A stretch of DNA of 64,000 bases from Treponema parvum (GCF_017893945.1 NZ_CP054257.1:1302001-1366000), one strand, 5' to 3'; shown: positions 1 through 9,562, numbered from the stretch's first letter. The notes: generated from the sequence alone by a model not told the origin. Numbers and translations are program-made.

Positions 1-516
1 AAATTTTTTTATTCTTCGCGCTATATAATTTGAATTTGCAATTACGCTGTCTATTCTTTGAGCGGAAATAAAATCCCACATGCGGATATCGGGCATCCAT
101 CTGTCCATAAAAAAACGCGTGACGCGGCCGCTTCGCTTTTTGTAATCGAAAAACAAATCCCAGGCATAGCGCATGGGAGTGTGCACGTAAGCCACGTGAG
201 GAACCGAAGGATGCGTTATCACTCCTTTGGCACAAGAAGAAGAACTGCACAAGACTAGGTCATAGGATGAAAGATCGAACGATTCGAATGCCTTGGGCAT
301 GAGAGAAAGGAGTTTCGTATAAATCTTTGTCGCCATAGGAAATTTCTGTATAAAAGACGTATGAACTTTTTCAGGAGGAAAAATCTTTGCCATCTTTTTT
401 TTGTCATAAACAAGGGTGTAGATGTCCGCTTGTGGATAGATTTTCAAGAATTGTTGAACAACTCTTTCTGCTCCTCCAAAATTTACTAACCAATCATGAA
501 CAATCGCTACTTTCAT
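1..516 (-). CDS. GT4-family glycosyltransferase, N-terminal part (runs off the left edge)
   Basis: This open frame has no stop before base 1, so only the first 172 codons are present. The protein begins MKVAIVHDWLVNFGGAERVV and later contains ADIYTLVYD, SYDLVLCSSSCAKGV and HTPMRYAWDLFFDY. These are hallmarks of WbaZ/mannosyltransferase-like GT4 enzymes of O-antigen and capsule loci, which move a sugar from a nucleotide donor to a lipid-linked glycan at the cytoplasmic face. The GGAER stretch is the N-terminal acceptor-side loop; the donor-binding C-terminal domain lies outside the window. The ATG is preceded by an AAGGA ribosome site about 9 bases upstream. A terminator at 635-675 separates it from the next minus-strand gene, so it probably has its own promoter in 517-634, although I found no convincing -35/-10 pair there. 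Confidence 0.9.
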   Translation of the reverse strand, partial: MKVAIVHDWLVNFGGAERVVQQFLKIYPQADIYTLVYDKKKMAKIFPPEKVHTSFIQKFPMATKIYTKLLSLMPKAFESFDLSSYDLVLCSSSSCAKGVITHPSVPHVAYVHTPMRYAWDLFFDYKKRSGRVTRFFMDRWMPDIRMWDFISAQRIDSVIANSNYIARRIKKF

Positions 517-634
517 GTTTTTATTTCCTTGATTTTTTGTACGATTAAAAAAGTATTTTCTAACTTTTTGAATAGAAGTTTTTGTAACACAAACTTACTA
601 TTTTTTTCATCAAAAAAATTATAAGTAATTTATC

Positions 635-675
635 AAAAAAAATCCTACACAGTTTTTTTTACTATGCAGGATTTT
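635..675 (-). terminator. Rho-independent terminator of the polysaccharide operon
   Basis: Read on the minus strand, the arm AAAATCCTGCATAGT pairs with ACTGTGTAGGATTTT around an A-rich loop. The stem has 15 pairs, two of them G-U, and is followed by a run of T. It lies just downstream of the gene ending at 693 and ends the long minus-strand locus. Confidence 0.85.
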
Positions 676-692
676 CTTTAAGAATTTTAACA

Positions 693-1925
693 TCAAGTGT
701 TTGCTTCTTCCATCGTTTTTATCATAAAATCTGCGGTTCTTTTTCCCGCTTCTCCTATGAACATCCACGCTTGCTCTTTTGCTTTTTTTCTCTCTTCTGA
801 AAGTTTTGGAGAATCACTTGCGTTTTGAATAATCTCTTTTATGTTGGCAAAGTCTTTTTCCTCAACTTTTATTCCAATCTTTTTTACAGTTTCAAATTGC
901 CAAATTTCATGGTCAATGTCGTAAGCATCGTAGGGAGCAAGATCCATTTCTGCATTAGCATACATCACAGGCTTATCGCAGAGAAAAGTGTAGTCCCATA
1001 TTATTCCAGAAAAATCTGTAATCATTATATCTGCTTTTTTTAATGAATAAAAATTATCCGAATTTGAGTCCCATTCAACATTTGGAGTATCCTTGTAGCA
1101 TTCTTGCAACTCTTTTAACATCTCTTTTTCTGAGATTTTGCTTTGTGGGTGAGGGCGAATTATTATATTCCATCCTGTGTTTACTAAAGGTTCTAGTAAT
1201 TTCTTTCCGTATTTAGAAAGCAGAGCGCTTTTTCCCCAACTTGGCGAAACCAAAACCGTAAATTTGTGATTTTCATCGTTCGGAAGTTTTTCAATTTTTT
1301 GTTTAAAAACATCAAGATAAGTACAGCCTACTGTCAATAGAGTTTTTGCTGGTAGATTTCTTTGTTTTTCCATCTCTCGAATGTCATTAAACTGATAGTC
1401 GCCAGTACAAAGGATAGAATCAAAATAGTCAATTCCAAAAAGGCGGTACATTGTAGGGTCTCCAGGTGAATGAAAGATGTGGGAATAGTGTTTTACGTTC
1501 TTGCTTCTTTTTAATTGATAAACTTGAAGACCCGGCGTACTCATCAAAACAAAACCTGCGCTCAACATATTGAGTTTTGCAAACGCTTTGTTTCCTTCTC
1601 CAATCACTTCTGGATGAACATATTCATATTTTTCTGCAAATACAGGATCGCTTTCTGTTGCAACGTAATAAGTTATATCTATCTTTCGATTTTCAAAATC
1701 GTCGAGAATAGGCTTAAAAACGTTCCAATAGCGTTTGTCTTCGGAATAAATGACATATTTTTTGTACGCTTTGTCATTTTTTTGTGCTTTTCCGCCTGTG
1801 ATAAAAATTTTTAGTTTTATCCAAAACGCTTTAAAAAGGAAATAAAGAGTTGCACAGGCCCCGATTAAAATTGAAAAAAGCATTGAACCTGTGCCTGGAT
1901 CTATGTAAAGAAAATTATAAATCAT
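693..1925 (-). CDS. CDP-glycerol glycerophosphotransferase-like protein (TagB/TagF family)
   Basis: This 410-residue protein starts with a single membrane-anchor segment (about residues 10-35). It continues with a GT-B-like domain containing VGCTYLDVF, VLVSPSWGKSALL, IIRPHPQS and ITDFSGIIWDYTFLCDKPVMY, the pattern of the Glyphos_transf family. Family members move a phospho-alditol (classically glycerol phosphate from CDP-glycerol) onto a membrane-bound acceptor at the cytoplasmic face. The start ATG overlaps the stop of the upstream gene (ATGA), so the two are translationally coupled. Because that upstream protein has a cytidylyltransferase domain, the CMP-activated donor may be made next door. 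The true donor could be CDP-glycerol, CDP-ethanolamine or CMP-aminoethylphosphonate; the sequence alone does not decide. Confidence 0.82.
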   Translation of the reverse strand: MIYNFLYIDPGTGSMLFSILIGACATLYFLFKAFWIKLKIFITGGKAQKNDKAYKKYVIYSEDKRYWNVFKPILDDFENRKIDITYYVATESDPVFAEKYEYVHPEVIGEGNKAFAKLNMLSAGFVLMSTPGLQVYQLKRSKNVKHYSHIFHSPGDPTMYRLFGIDYFDSILCTGDYQFNDIREMEKQRNLPAKTLLTVGCTYLDVFKQKIEKLPNDENHKFTVLVSPSWGKSALLSKYGKKLLEPLVNTGWNIIIRPHPQSKISEKEMLKELQECYKDTPNVEWDSNSDNFYSLKKADIMITDFSGIIWDYTFLCDKPVMYANAEMDLAPYDAYDIDHEIWQFETVKKIGIKVEEKDFANIKEIIQNASDSPKLSEERKKAKEQAWMFIGEAGKRTADFMIKTMEEANT

Positions 1926-3904
1926 TTTTCATCCCTGTTTTTGAAAAAATTTTTTATCAATCCCAAAACTTTATTCATTTCTTCTTCTGGCGCAACAGTA
2001 ATACGCATTGCAAGATGACTTCCTTCGGTCCAAAGGCGAGTAAGATAGCCGTTTTCCTGAAGATTATCTTTTAATGATTGAACATCTATGCTTTCATTAA
2101 AGCGGATCCAAATGAAGTTTGCAGCAGATTTATAGGCTTTTACACCTTTTATCTTGTTTACTTCAGAAATAAAATCGTCTTTAATTTTGATGATTCTTTT
2201 TGTAAGGTCGTTGTAATACTTTTTATCTTGTAGTGCTGCAATACAAACCTTGCGTCCAATATTCGACACACGGAATGGATTTAAATCGAGTTTAAATACC
2301 TGTTTTGCCATTGGTGTGCAAAGTCCGTATCCCATGCGAAGTCCTGCAAGTCCATACAATTTAGAGAATGTTCTGCAGAATACAACATTGTTGTACGAAT
2401 TTAAAAAATATTTTACATCGTAGGTTACGGTTGAAAGACCTAAATATGCTTCATCGACGATTATAAGCGAAGTGGGGTTGTTTTTTATAACTTTTTCAAG
2501 GTCGCTTCGACTTATCACCGCTCCAGTTGGATTATGTGGAGTCGTTATTATGATTATGCGTGGATTTGTCTTTTTTGCTGTATCCAAGAGATTTTTAGTG
2601 TCAAACTCATAAGAGTCTTTGCCTTCGACTACATTATAATATGCAGCTTTTGCATGGCGAAGTTCACAGACAGATTTGTAGTAGTTCCAAGCTGGATTTG
2701 AAATCAAAACTGTGTCGTCTTTGTTTAAAACTATCGTCATTATAGTCTTTATTACGTCAGAAGAACCTGAATGTATGAATATGGATTCTGTTCCCAGCTC
2801 TGTTAATTTGCTCACTTCAACTGCAAGGTCATCTTCTCGAGTTAAATCGTAAAGATATAAGTCTTCCATTGTTGCATTGTGCAATACTTCAAGACATTTT
2901 GGGCTTGGGCCAAAGAGATTTTCGTTTACGTGCATGCGACCTGTCAACTGCTCTGTTGCAACAACCGAATACTGTTTTGTGTCTGAATAATTTGAAAGAT
3001 AAGAAATTCTCTGTGTCGAATTTATGAGTTCTTCTTCTTGAAAAAATTGGTCGATAAAATCCTTAAAATTTGGATAGAATCGAAGTATATCTTCTGTCGT
3101 GTCAAATTCTTTACATTCTGCATCGTCATAGCGTTTAATTTTCATCAAAAGTTCTTTTATGTGCTTTATCTGAAAATCATCCCAAAGCATGTATTTCATC
3201 TCTGGGTCGTAGTATTCTTTTACCATTAAATCTACAAATTTTGCAGAAAATGATTTTGAAAAGAATGCTTCTCCAATCGTATACCACGCTTTTTCCCCAC
3301 CTTTTTTTACTTCTGTCATGTAGCCACGGTCATCAAGAGCTTTTACACAATATTCATTGCAAAACTCATCTGAATAAAGACAAGCATAATATGAATCGTA
3401 AACATAATCTCTAAAAACGTTGTGTGCAAACCAGTTATCAGAACAGCAGATGTATGATGATTTTATGTAATCTTTTGCTGCATATAGGGAAGAGATGTTA
3501 TTTTTTTCTTCCCATTCGTTATTGTCAATCAATATGAGTTCTGGATATTTTTTTGCCATTTCATAATAGCGCTCTTTTAAATATCCAACGACAAGCACAA
3601 TCTGTTTTATTCCAGCATCGTGGAGTTGTTTTATCTGGCGCTCAACCATCGTGTCGCCTTTTATTTCAAAAAGACCTTTGGGAAGATAGTTTGAAAGTGG
3701 CATACATCTTCTGCTTCTTCCAGCTGCCATGATAATTGCATTGTCAACTTTGTAAGGAGATAAAGCTTCCATGCCTTTGTCTGTTATCACGTTATTTTTT
3801 ATATATCCTGCTTTTTCGCAAGATAAAACTGTATCTTTTGAGAAAGCTGAAGTGTCTTCTTTTCTGCGTAATGCCATAACATAGTTAAATTCGTTCTCTG
3901 TCAT
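1922..3904 (-). CDS. LicC-like nucleotidyltransferase fused to a PLP class I/II aminotransferase-fold enzyme
   Basis: I start this 660-residue protein at the ATG at 3904, which has GGAGAT about 9 bases upstream. A longer frame from 3946 would overlap the preceding gene and has no ribosome site. Residues 1-50 resemble the small winged-helix found before LicC-type enzymes. Residues 53 to about 290 are a nucleotidyltransferase with IIMAAGRSRRCMPLS and YLPKGL. From about 320 the protein is a HisC/CobD-like PLP enzyme with GRMHVNENLFGPSP, TTPHNPTG, IVDEAYLG and the Schiff-base lysine near residue 515 in FSKLYGLAGLRMGYG. Fusions of this kind are known for CTP:2-aminoethylphosphonate cytidylyltransferase plus aminoethylphosphonate transaminase (PntC type). 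A phosphoserine decarboxylase plus CTP:phosphoethanolamine cytidylyltransferase is the main alternative. No PEP mutase is in the window, so the substrate is open. Confidence 0.85.
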   Translation of the reverse strand: MTENEFNYVMALRRKEDTSAFSKDTVLSCEKAGYIKNNVITDKGMEALSPYKVDNAIIMAAGRSRRCMPLSNYLPKGLFEIKGDTMVERQIKQLHDAGIKQIVLVVGYLKERYYEMAKKYPELILIDNNEWEEKNNISSLYAAKDYIKSSYICCSDNWFAHNVFRDYVYDSYYACLYSDEFCNEYCVKALDDRGYMTEVKKGGEKAWYTIGEAFFSKSFSAKFVDLMVKEYYDPEMKYMLWDDFQIKHIKELLMKIKRYDDAECKEFDTTEDILRFYPNFKDFIDQFFQEEELINSTQRISYLSNYSDTKQYSVVATEQLTGRMHVNENLFGPSPKCLEVLHNATMEDLYLYDLTREDDLAVEVSKLTELGTESIFIHSGSSDVIKTIMTIVLNKDDTVLISNPAWNYYKSVCELRHAKAAYYNVVEGKDSYEFDTKNLLDTAKKTNPRIIIITTPHNPTGAVISRSDLEKVIKNNPTSLIIVDEAYLGLSTVTYDVKYFLNSYNNVVFCRTFSKLYGLAGLRMGYGLCTPMAKQVFKLDLNPFRVSNIGRKVCIAALQDKKYYNDLTKRIIKIKDDFISEVNKIKGVKAYKSAANFIWIRFNESIDVQSLKDNLQENGYLTRLWTEGSHLAMRITVAPEEEMNKVLGLIKNFFKNRDEK

Positions 3905-3924
3905 CTTTAAAAATCTCCATAAGT

Positions 3925-6633
3925 TTATTTTTGGTAAGGCTGCCAATTTTCATCTTTAAATATATCGTCTTTAACTCTATACCAAGAATCCTTATTTACA
4001 GTAAAAATATATTTGCTTCTGGTGTGATGAGGCATAAACATATCATCTGTTGTAACAATGATACCATCTTTTTTTGCTTCAGATGTTATTTTTTTGTTGG
4101 TAAAAGGATTTACTGGATTTTCTACGACATCTTTTAAAAGAAACTCAATTGTATCGGCATTCGCCATAAACGACATATCAATTTTTAACTTTCCACTAGA
4201 ATTAAAATCTTTTACTAAAAAAAGTGGATTTAAGTGATCTTTTGGATATCCGCCTACATCTGGAACGTCATAGTCTTTTGTACGCCTTGCTCCATATCCA
4301 ATTCCGTGATCTGCAACTATTACAATCTTTGTGTTATTGTAGACACCGTTCTCTTTTAGCATAGAAAACCATCTTCCCAACGCTTCAAGAGAAACAACAT
4401 CTATGGCATAACAATTGTCATCTTTTGTTTTTATAGAAAGAGTTTTTTCATCAGTTAAGTTCATATACGAAATGTCTTGCCCTGTATGAGTTGTTTCATT
4501 CGTCATGATGATTAAATTATCTTTTTCGTTTGAAAAATCTGTAATCTGTGGCAGGTAATGAAGAATCGCATACCAATCCACGAACAAATCTACATCGTTT
4601 GTTTCTGCATTTGCCCACCATGAGCCTTTATAATATACAACAGGTCTAACAATTGCAGGCGAAATTCTAAATAGACTCACCCAAAAAAGATTTCGTTTTA
4701 ATCCGTCGGAAAGCAATCCTGTTTTTGCAGAACCTAAAAACTGTTTTTTAAAATCTCCTGTATATCTTCCACATAATTTATAGCCTTGGATATTTTCTTT
4801 TCCTTCAAATATTCTCATATCGGAATCGTAACTATAATTTGACCAGGATAAATCTGTTAGAGTTGCATTGAAATTTGCTTGTTTTGTCAGAATCGTTGGC
4901 AATACTTGCAGCGCTTCGTTGTGTTTTTCTTTTAATGGTACATCTGAGCGTTTATTCATCTCATACGGTGTATATTCATAACCTCCGTAGATTGAAGGAG
5001 CACCCATCAAAGTGTGTCCATTGCACGATAAAGCATTTCTATAGAAAGTAAATCCGCTGTAAATATCATACAATTCTGGTCTGTCATGCAGAATATCTTC
5101 AAAATAAGAACTTTCCGCCCTGTCTAGCATTACAAGTACGATATTTTTGCCGGTTTTAGAAAAATGAAATTTCGCTGATAAATCGCTTTTTGCTTCCGCA
5201 TTTTTATTTTTTGAAGCGACTATTTTAGAATATTCGGCATAAGCCTTCTTAATTTTTGCGATGTTTATTGTTGAAAGTGCAACAAAAGAAAAGAGTGCAA
5301 TCAAAATCAAAGAATTTACAATTTTTATTTTTTTAAATTTAAATAAACCAATGATTATCACAGCAGTTAAAAGGATACCTGCTGTATTTGCAATCATAAA
5401 TAGTTTTGATTGGTTATTCATTCCACCTATAAATTTTAAGGTTATGTCCATTGAGCCATAATTTCCGTTAAAAGCAAAGGCGTTTAGAACCGCACAAGAA
5501 AGTGCAATCGCAAAAAAACAGGCTATAATCGACTGCAATTTTTTTCCAAAAAGAAAATAAATACAGCAAGGCCAAAATAATAAAAGCCCTGCTGCCTGCC
5601 AAAATGACCAGTTAAAATAAATCGAAGGCGAAGCCAAATTTCCTACATTTGAAAATTCTTGAGTTGAAGAAGAAATCAATGAAGAAGGTAAAACAAGACC
5701 TGCTAAAACCGTAAGCGAAAGACTTGAAAATAAAAACAGATTCAATCTCAATTTTTTGTTTTCTACAATGCCAGAAAGAGGGGAATTCAAAAACCAGTTT
5801 ATAAGTTTTAAATACAAAGGAATTGGTAAAAGCATCAGCATAGGAATTACCGCTTTTAAACGCTTTTGCATGTTTGCTCCGCCGTCGTAAATAAAAAGAA
5901 CATAAACGGCAATAGAGAGAATTCCTGCTATAGCACAATAATAAAGAACTTTTAAAGGATTTTTTAACTTGTAGAAGATATTTTTAACTAGAGAAAACAC
6001 ATTATTCATAGTCCAATAAAGGACTAATCCAGCAGGACTTGAATACAAGATTACGAGGAAAACCAATGCCATTGCATAAATTTGAATCTTCTCTTTTATA
6101 GGAAAGCCTTTTGTATAGATTGCACCAGCGATTATGTTTATAACAGTCATCGCTATAGGAAGTATATTTACTGGAAAGTTTCCAATATGAAAGATAGCAT
6201 CTTGGCTTCCCATATTCGCGATGAATAAAAAAGATTTTCCTTGCAAGGCTGGCATCTTAGAAAGACAGGAATACGCTGCCATAAAAAAAGGAATCTGTAT
6301 TAAAAGCCCAAAACTCGACCTCAAAGCCATAAGAGGATGATAGTGATTTTGACGGTAAAATGTGCTCAAAATCATATATTGCTCATCGCCAGAGAAGGTC
6401 TTTTTTATTCGGTCTATGCCAGGTTTTAATCTTTTTTGAACATCACGCTCAATTTGCTGCCAGTGTTCTGCAACTATATATAACGGAAGACACAATATGG
6501 TTACCGTAAAGCTTACACCGATAACAGCGATTCCCGTATTATCAAAAAGTTTGTCAAAAATGCGGAAAGCGATTCCAATTACTTGAACCAATGGATACAA
6601 AACAAGAGTATACAAAATATTTGAGAAAGACAT
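3925..6633 (-). CDS. YidC/Oxa1-fold membrane domain fused to a sulfatase/LTA-synthase-like phosphotransferase domain
   Basis: This is a 902-residue membrane protein of two recognisable parts. Residues 1 to about 225 follow the YidC/Oxa1 pattern: IAVIGVSFTVTILCLPLYI in TM1, a cytoplasmic hairpin rich in charges, FGLLIQIPFFMAAYSCL, and near the end AGLVLYWTMNNVFSLVKN. The conserved groove arginine of YidC (LVRLILLPL) is replaced by threonine (FTVTILCLPL), so insertase activity is doubtful. About ten further membrane segments lead to a periplasmic alkaline-phosphatase-superfamily domain with LVMLDRAESS near residue 504, GHTLMGAPSIYGGYE with a candidate nucleophile threonine near 541, NETTHTG, and VADHGIGYG with the metal ligands Asp-His near 774. 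The latter domain type transfers phosphoglycerol or phosphoethanolamine from a phospholipid. It sits in the operon just before the cytidylyltransferase fusion. Confidence 0.85.
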   Translation of the reverse strand: MSFSNILYTLVLYPLVQVIGIAFRIFDKLFDNTGIAVIGVSFTVTILCLPLYIVAEHWQQIERDVQKRLKPGIDRIKKTFSGDEQYMILSTFYRQNHYHPLMALRSSFGLLIQIPFFMAAYSCLSKMPALQGKSFLFIANMGSQDAIFHIGNFPVNILPIAMTVINIIAGAIYTKGFPIKEKIQIYAMALVFLVILYSSPAGLVLYWTMNNVFSLVKNIFYKLKNPLKVLYYCAIAGILSIAVYVLFIYDGGANMQKRLKAVIPMLMLLPIPLYLKLINWFLNSPLSGIVENKKLRLNLFLFSSLSLTVLAGLVLPSSLISSSTQEFSNVGNLASPSIYFNWSFWQAAGLLLFWPCCIYFLFGKKLQSIIACFFAIALSCAVLNAFAFNGNYGSMDITLKFIGGMNNQSKLFMIANTAGILLTAVIIIGLFKFKKIKIVNSLILIALFSFVALSTINIAKIKKAYAEYSKIVASKNKNAEAKSDLSAKFHFSKTGKNIVLVMLDRAESSYFEDILHDRPELYDIYSGFTFYRNALSCNGHTLMGAPSIYGGYEYTPYEMNKRSDVPLKEKHNEALQVLPTILTKQANFNATLTDLSWSNYSYDSDMRIFEGKENIQGYKLCGRYTGDFKKQFLGSAKTGLLSDGLKRNLFWVSLFRISPAIVRPVVYYKGSWWANAETNDVDLFVDWYAILHYLPQITDFSNEKDNLIIMTNETTHTGQDISYMNLTDEKTLSIKTKDDNCYAIDVVSLEALGRWFSMLKENGVYNNTKIVIVADHGIGYGARRTKDYDVPDVGGYPKDHLNPLFLVKDFNSSGKLKIDMSFMANADTIEFLLKDVVENPVNPFTNKKITSEAKKDGIIVTTDDMFMPHHTRSKYIFTVNKDSWYRVKDDIFKDENWQPYQK

Positions 6634-6716
6634 ATATGTTTAAATCTCCAGAAAATATTGACCGTTATAACACAATAATTTTTTTTGTTCAACATTGATA
6701 AAACCAGTATTTTATC

Positions 6717-7775
6717 TCAATGGTTACATTCCTTAAGTATCCCATACAATTTTTTAGCAGAGTTTTTATAAGTGTAATATTCTAAAATCGTTTCTGGAGA
6801 AGAAACTGGCTGTGCTAAAATCTCTTCCAGCGAAACTTCTGGATTGTTGGGGTCTATATAATGTGAGGTTTTTCCGTAAATTTCTGGCAGGCAAGAGGCT
6901 TTTGAAACTACAATTTGTGCACCAACGGAAAGCGCTTCGAGCGGCGGTATTCCAAAGCCTTCGTAATAACTTGGAAAGATAAACGCCTTGCATTTTTTCA
7001 TCAGAGTTTTTACTTCTCCGTCCGAAACATAACCGAGTAGCACTACGTTTGGCAAAGTTTTTAAGTCGTTAATTTCGTTGCTCTGCATTCCAGAAACGAT
7101 TTTTCCAGAAACAGCAAATAATTCGTCTGGATGATTTTTTGCATGTTTAGCAATCCACTTTAAATTTTTTCGTTTTTGAAGGCTTCCCAAGGTAAAATAG
7201 AATTCTTGTTCGTTTAATTTCGGGAATTTTTTGAGGACGGATTTATCTTCATCTATATTTTTAAAATGATCCCATCCGTTTGGAACTACAGAAATTTCAT
7301 CTTTATCGACATTGTAAACTTCTGCAATTTGATTTTTGCTGAATTCGCTTACTGTCATAAGTTTTTTTGCGTGTTTTATGGCGTGTCTGTACATAAGGCA
7401 CATATATGTTTTTATTAGTTTTTCTTTAAAAGAAGTAAAATCTTTAGGAAAAACTTTTGCGTAAATATCGTGAATAAAAACAAGCCCTGGAGTAAAAAAC
7501 GGAGTTACATTTGCAAAATCAAGCGGAATAAAACCATTTTTTTTAAGAAAAACAGAAAAAGTGATATGATCCCAAATCGGAAAACTTTTGCAATTTTTTT
7601 TGGAATAAATGCATTTTATGTTTTTATATTCAACTTTTGTTTTTGCATTCTTTGGAATGTAGATTGCAATTTCATCTTTTAAGGCAAGCTCATCGAGATT
7701 TTTACATATTTCAAAAGCAAAGCGCTCTATGCCGGTTAAACTTCGGCACAGAAAAGAACCGTTAATCAGTATCAT
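6717..7775 (-). CDS. GT4-family glycosyltransferase
   Basis: This 352-residue GT-B enzyme begins MILINGSFLCRSLTGIERFA. The TGIERF segment is the usual acceptor-side loop of WbnH/mannosyltransferase-like GT4 proteins. The donor domain contains YFTLGSLQKRKNLKW, PNVVLLGYVSDGEV and FIFPSYYEGFGIPPLEAL with the family's E-x7-E pair. I prefer the ATG at 7775, with AGGA 7-8 bases upstream, over the ATG pair at 7817/7814 that overlaps the upstream stop, because the domain begins exactly there and the upstream start has no spaced ribosome site. It should add one sugar of the repeat unit from a nucleotide donor in the cytoplasm; sugar identity cannot be read from sequence. Confidence 0.88.
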   Translation of the reverse strand: MILINGSFLCRSLTGIERFAFEICKNLDELALKDEIAIYIPKNAKTKVEYKNIKCIYSKKNCKSFPIWDHITFSVFLKKNGFIPLDFANVTPFFTPGLVFIHDIYAKVFPKDFTSFKEKLIKTYMCLMYRHAIKHAKKLMTVSEFSKNQIAEVYNVDKDEISVVPNGWDHFKNIDEDKSVLKKFPKLNEQEFYFTLGSLQKRKNLKWIAKHAKNHPDELFAVSGKIVSGMQSNEINDLKTLPNVVLLGYVSDGEVKTLMKKCKAFIFPSYYEGFGIPPLEALSVGAQIVVSKASCLPEIYGKTSHYIDPNNPEVSLEEILAQPVSSPETILEYYTYKNSAKKLYGILKECNH

Positions 7776-7813
7776 TTTTATTCCTAGGTTATTTTTTGAT
7801 GGAAACAAACACA

Positions 7814-9562
7814 TCATCCTTCTATGTTTCTTGTTCTTATAACTTTAAAATGAGGATTTTTAAATGTGATAAGGTACTTGTTGTTTTTCCCTTGAATTTT
7901 ATTGTATTGATTATCAACCAAAACTGGTAAATCATCTTTTCTAAAATCGGTATTTGTTCCGGCCTTTAATTCGCAAAAATTGTAAGACTGTAATACGAAT
8001 TCTGAAGGTCTATGAGGAGTTAAACCGATGTCAATTAATTCTTTTGCAACTGGATAAACTTCAATAAGATTTTGAACTGTCCTTGAATGACCTATATCTG
8101 ATACAAATAAAAGTTCAACATCTTTGTCTGTATCTTCAATAACTTCAGAAAGGTCTTTCAATAAAAGCGTTGTCCTAAAATGTATATAGTCTTTTTGATC
8201 TGCTTGTGCATTTCCATATGCAAATGAAAAAGCAAACAAGCACCATGAAAGACAAAAAGTTAGTATTTTTGAAAGGTTTAAAAATTTATTTGAAGTTGAA
8301 TTTTTATTAGATAATACTATTACAGATAGACAGCCAATAAAGACTCCAATTCCTATAAATGCTCTTGCTGAATATAGAGGTTTTTCTAAAGCAAGATACG
8401 AGCCAAAGGTAAAAGGTATCGCGATAATCAGTATGAGGACAGAAAGAAAACTTGAAAATAAGCGATTGATATTTGTATTAATAAAAGAGTGAACAATAAA
8501 AAGAACAAAAACTGCCATTGAAAAGTAGAGAATTGGAGTTCCAGCCAACTGCGATAAAAGATTTTTTATATAAGTTATTGTATTTGGAATAAGGCAAGAG
8601 ATATTTATCGCTTCATCTGCGTAGACTTCGTAATCCGGTTTTGGAATGAAAATTTTTGAAAAAACAAAAAGCGTTAATCCATAGCACAATATGCATATAA
8701 GTGTTGTTTTTAGAATTTCCTGCACCGGCTTTTTATCTTGTGTCCACATCGTAAAAACACAAAGCATCGACATAAAAATATATATTCCAGAAGCGGATTG
8801 GTATGAAGTACACATAAAAAATAAACACAAAACAGAAGTCGTGATGAAAGTCGTTTTATCCTCAATAAATAAGAAAGGTACTATGCTGACTAAAACTGCA
8901 AAAGCCATGTAAGGAGAATCGTATCTGTAGGATAGATTTGAAAGAAAGTATGGAAACAATCCCACAGGCAAAGACGCTATACACGAAAAATAAGTGAATT
9001 TTTTATTGAATATGTGGATTATGAAGAATGAGGCTAGGGCAACAAAAAAAGATGCAATCACTTGGGTTAGAGGTGCTATATCAATCAATTGCTTTGATGT
9101 GTGAATGAATATAGAGCCGATTTCAGAAATATATCTGTACCAATTCATCCAGTCTCGTGAACCTTCGATTTGTCTTGCAAGGTCATCAATCGCCTTGTTC
9201 CAAAAATTTGCCCTAAATATTGTTATATAACCAAACAGATATAAAAGAAAAATTGTAAAAAGATACTTTTTATTATCTTTAATCAAATCTAATATTTTTT
9301 TGAATGATTCTATATTGTGTTCAAAGATTTTTCTGCCTTTTTGCGTAAATAAGACTGCATTTATAGCCAATATCGTAAATATTGTGCATATCGCAAACGC
9401 AAACATCTGTTTCATCCAAAAAGAATCGTGTATATCATCATGTTTTAGTTTTTCTACAAACAAAACCGCCAAATGCTGAATTTGAGGAAAAAGACAAGGA
9501 ATAAGCGCTAATATTATGAGGCTAGAAAAAATTAAGGTGATGATTTTATTTTGTTTTTTCAT
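7814..9562 (-). CDS. GtrII-like integral membrane glycosyltransferase (copy 2)
   Basis: This 582-residue polytopic protein has about 11-13 hydrophobic segments and resembles the O-antigen glucosyltransferase GtrII family. The first periplasmic loop carries DDLARQIEG and WMNWYRYISEIGSIFIHTS, then LIDIAPLTQV. These charged/aromatic loop motifs are shared with the paralogue at 9645-11390. Such enzymes take a sugar from an undecaprenyl-phosphate carrier outside the membrane and add it to surface glycan. A GtrA-like flippase and a GtrB-like carrier-loading enzyme are a few genes upstream, completing the usual three-part set. The ATG has GGAG 7 bases upstream. Which copy handles which position or sugar is not visible. 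Confidence 0.8.
   Translation of the reverse strand: MKKQNKIITLIFSSLIILALIPCLFPQIQHLAVLFVEKLKHDDIHDSFWMKQMFAFAICTIFTILAINAVLFTQKGRKIFEHNIESFKKILDLIKDNKKYLFTIFLLYLFGYITIFRANFWNKAIDDLARQIEGSRDWMNWYRYISEIGSIFIHTSKQLIDIAPLTQVIASFFVALASFFIIHIFNKKFTYFSCIASLPVGLFPYFLSNLSYRYDSPYMAFAVLVSIVPFLFIEDKTTFITTSVLCLFFMCTSYQSASGIYIFMSMLCVFTMWTQDKKPVQEILKTTLICILCYGLTLFVFSKIFIPKPDYEVYADEAINISCLIPNTITYIKNLLSQLAGTPILYFSMAVFVLFIVHSFINTNINRLFSSFLSVLILIIAIPFTFGSYLALEKPLYSARAFIGIGVFIGCLSVIVLSNKNSTSNKFLNLSKILTFCLSWCLFAFSFAYGNAQADQKDYIHFRTTLLLKDLSEVIEDTDKDVELLFVSDIGHSRTVQNLIEVYPVAKELIDIGLTPHRPSEFVLQSYNFCELKAGTNTDFRKDDLPVLVDNQYNKIQGKNNKYLITFKNPHFKVIRTRNIEG

Noticed and set aside
58..258. Plus-strand 66-codon frame at the left edge
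   Set aside because: It lies antisense inside a clear GT4 gene that is open to the left edge.
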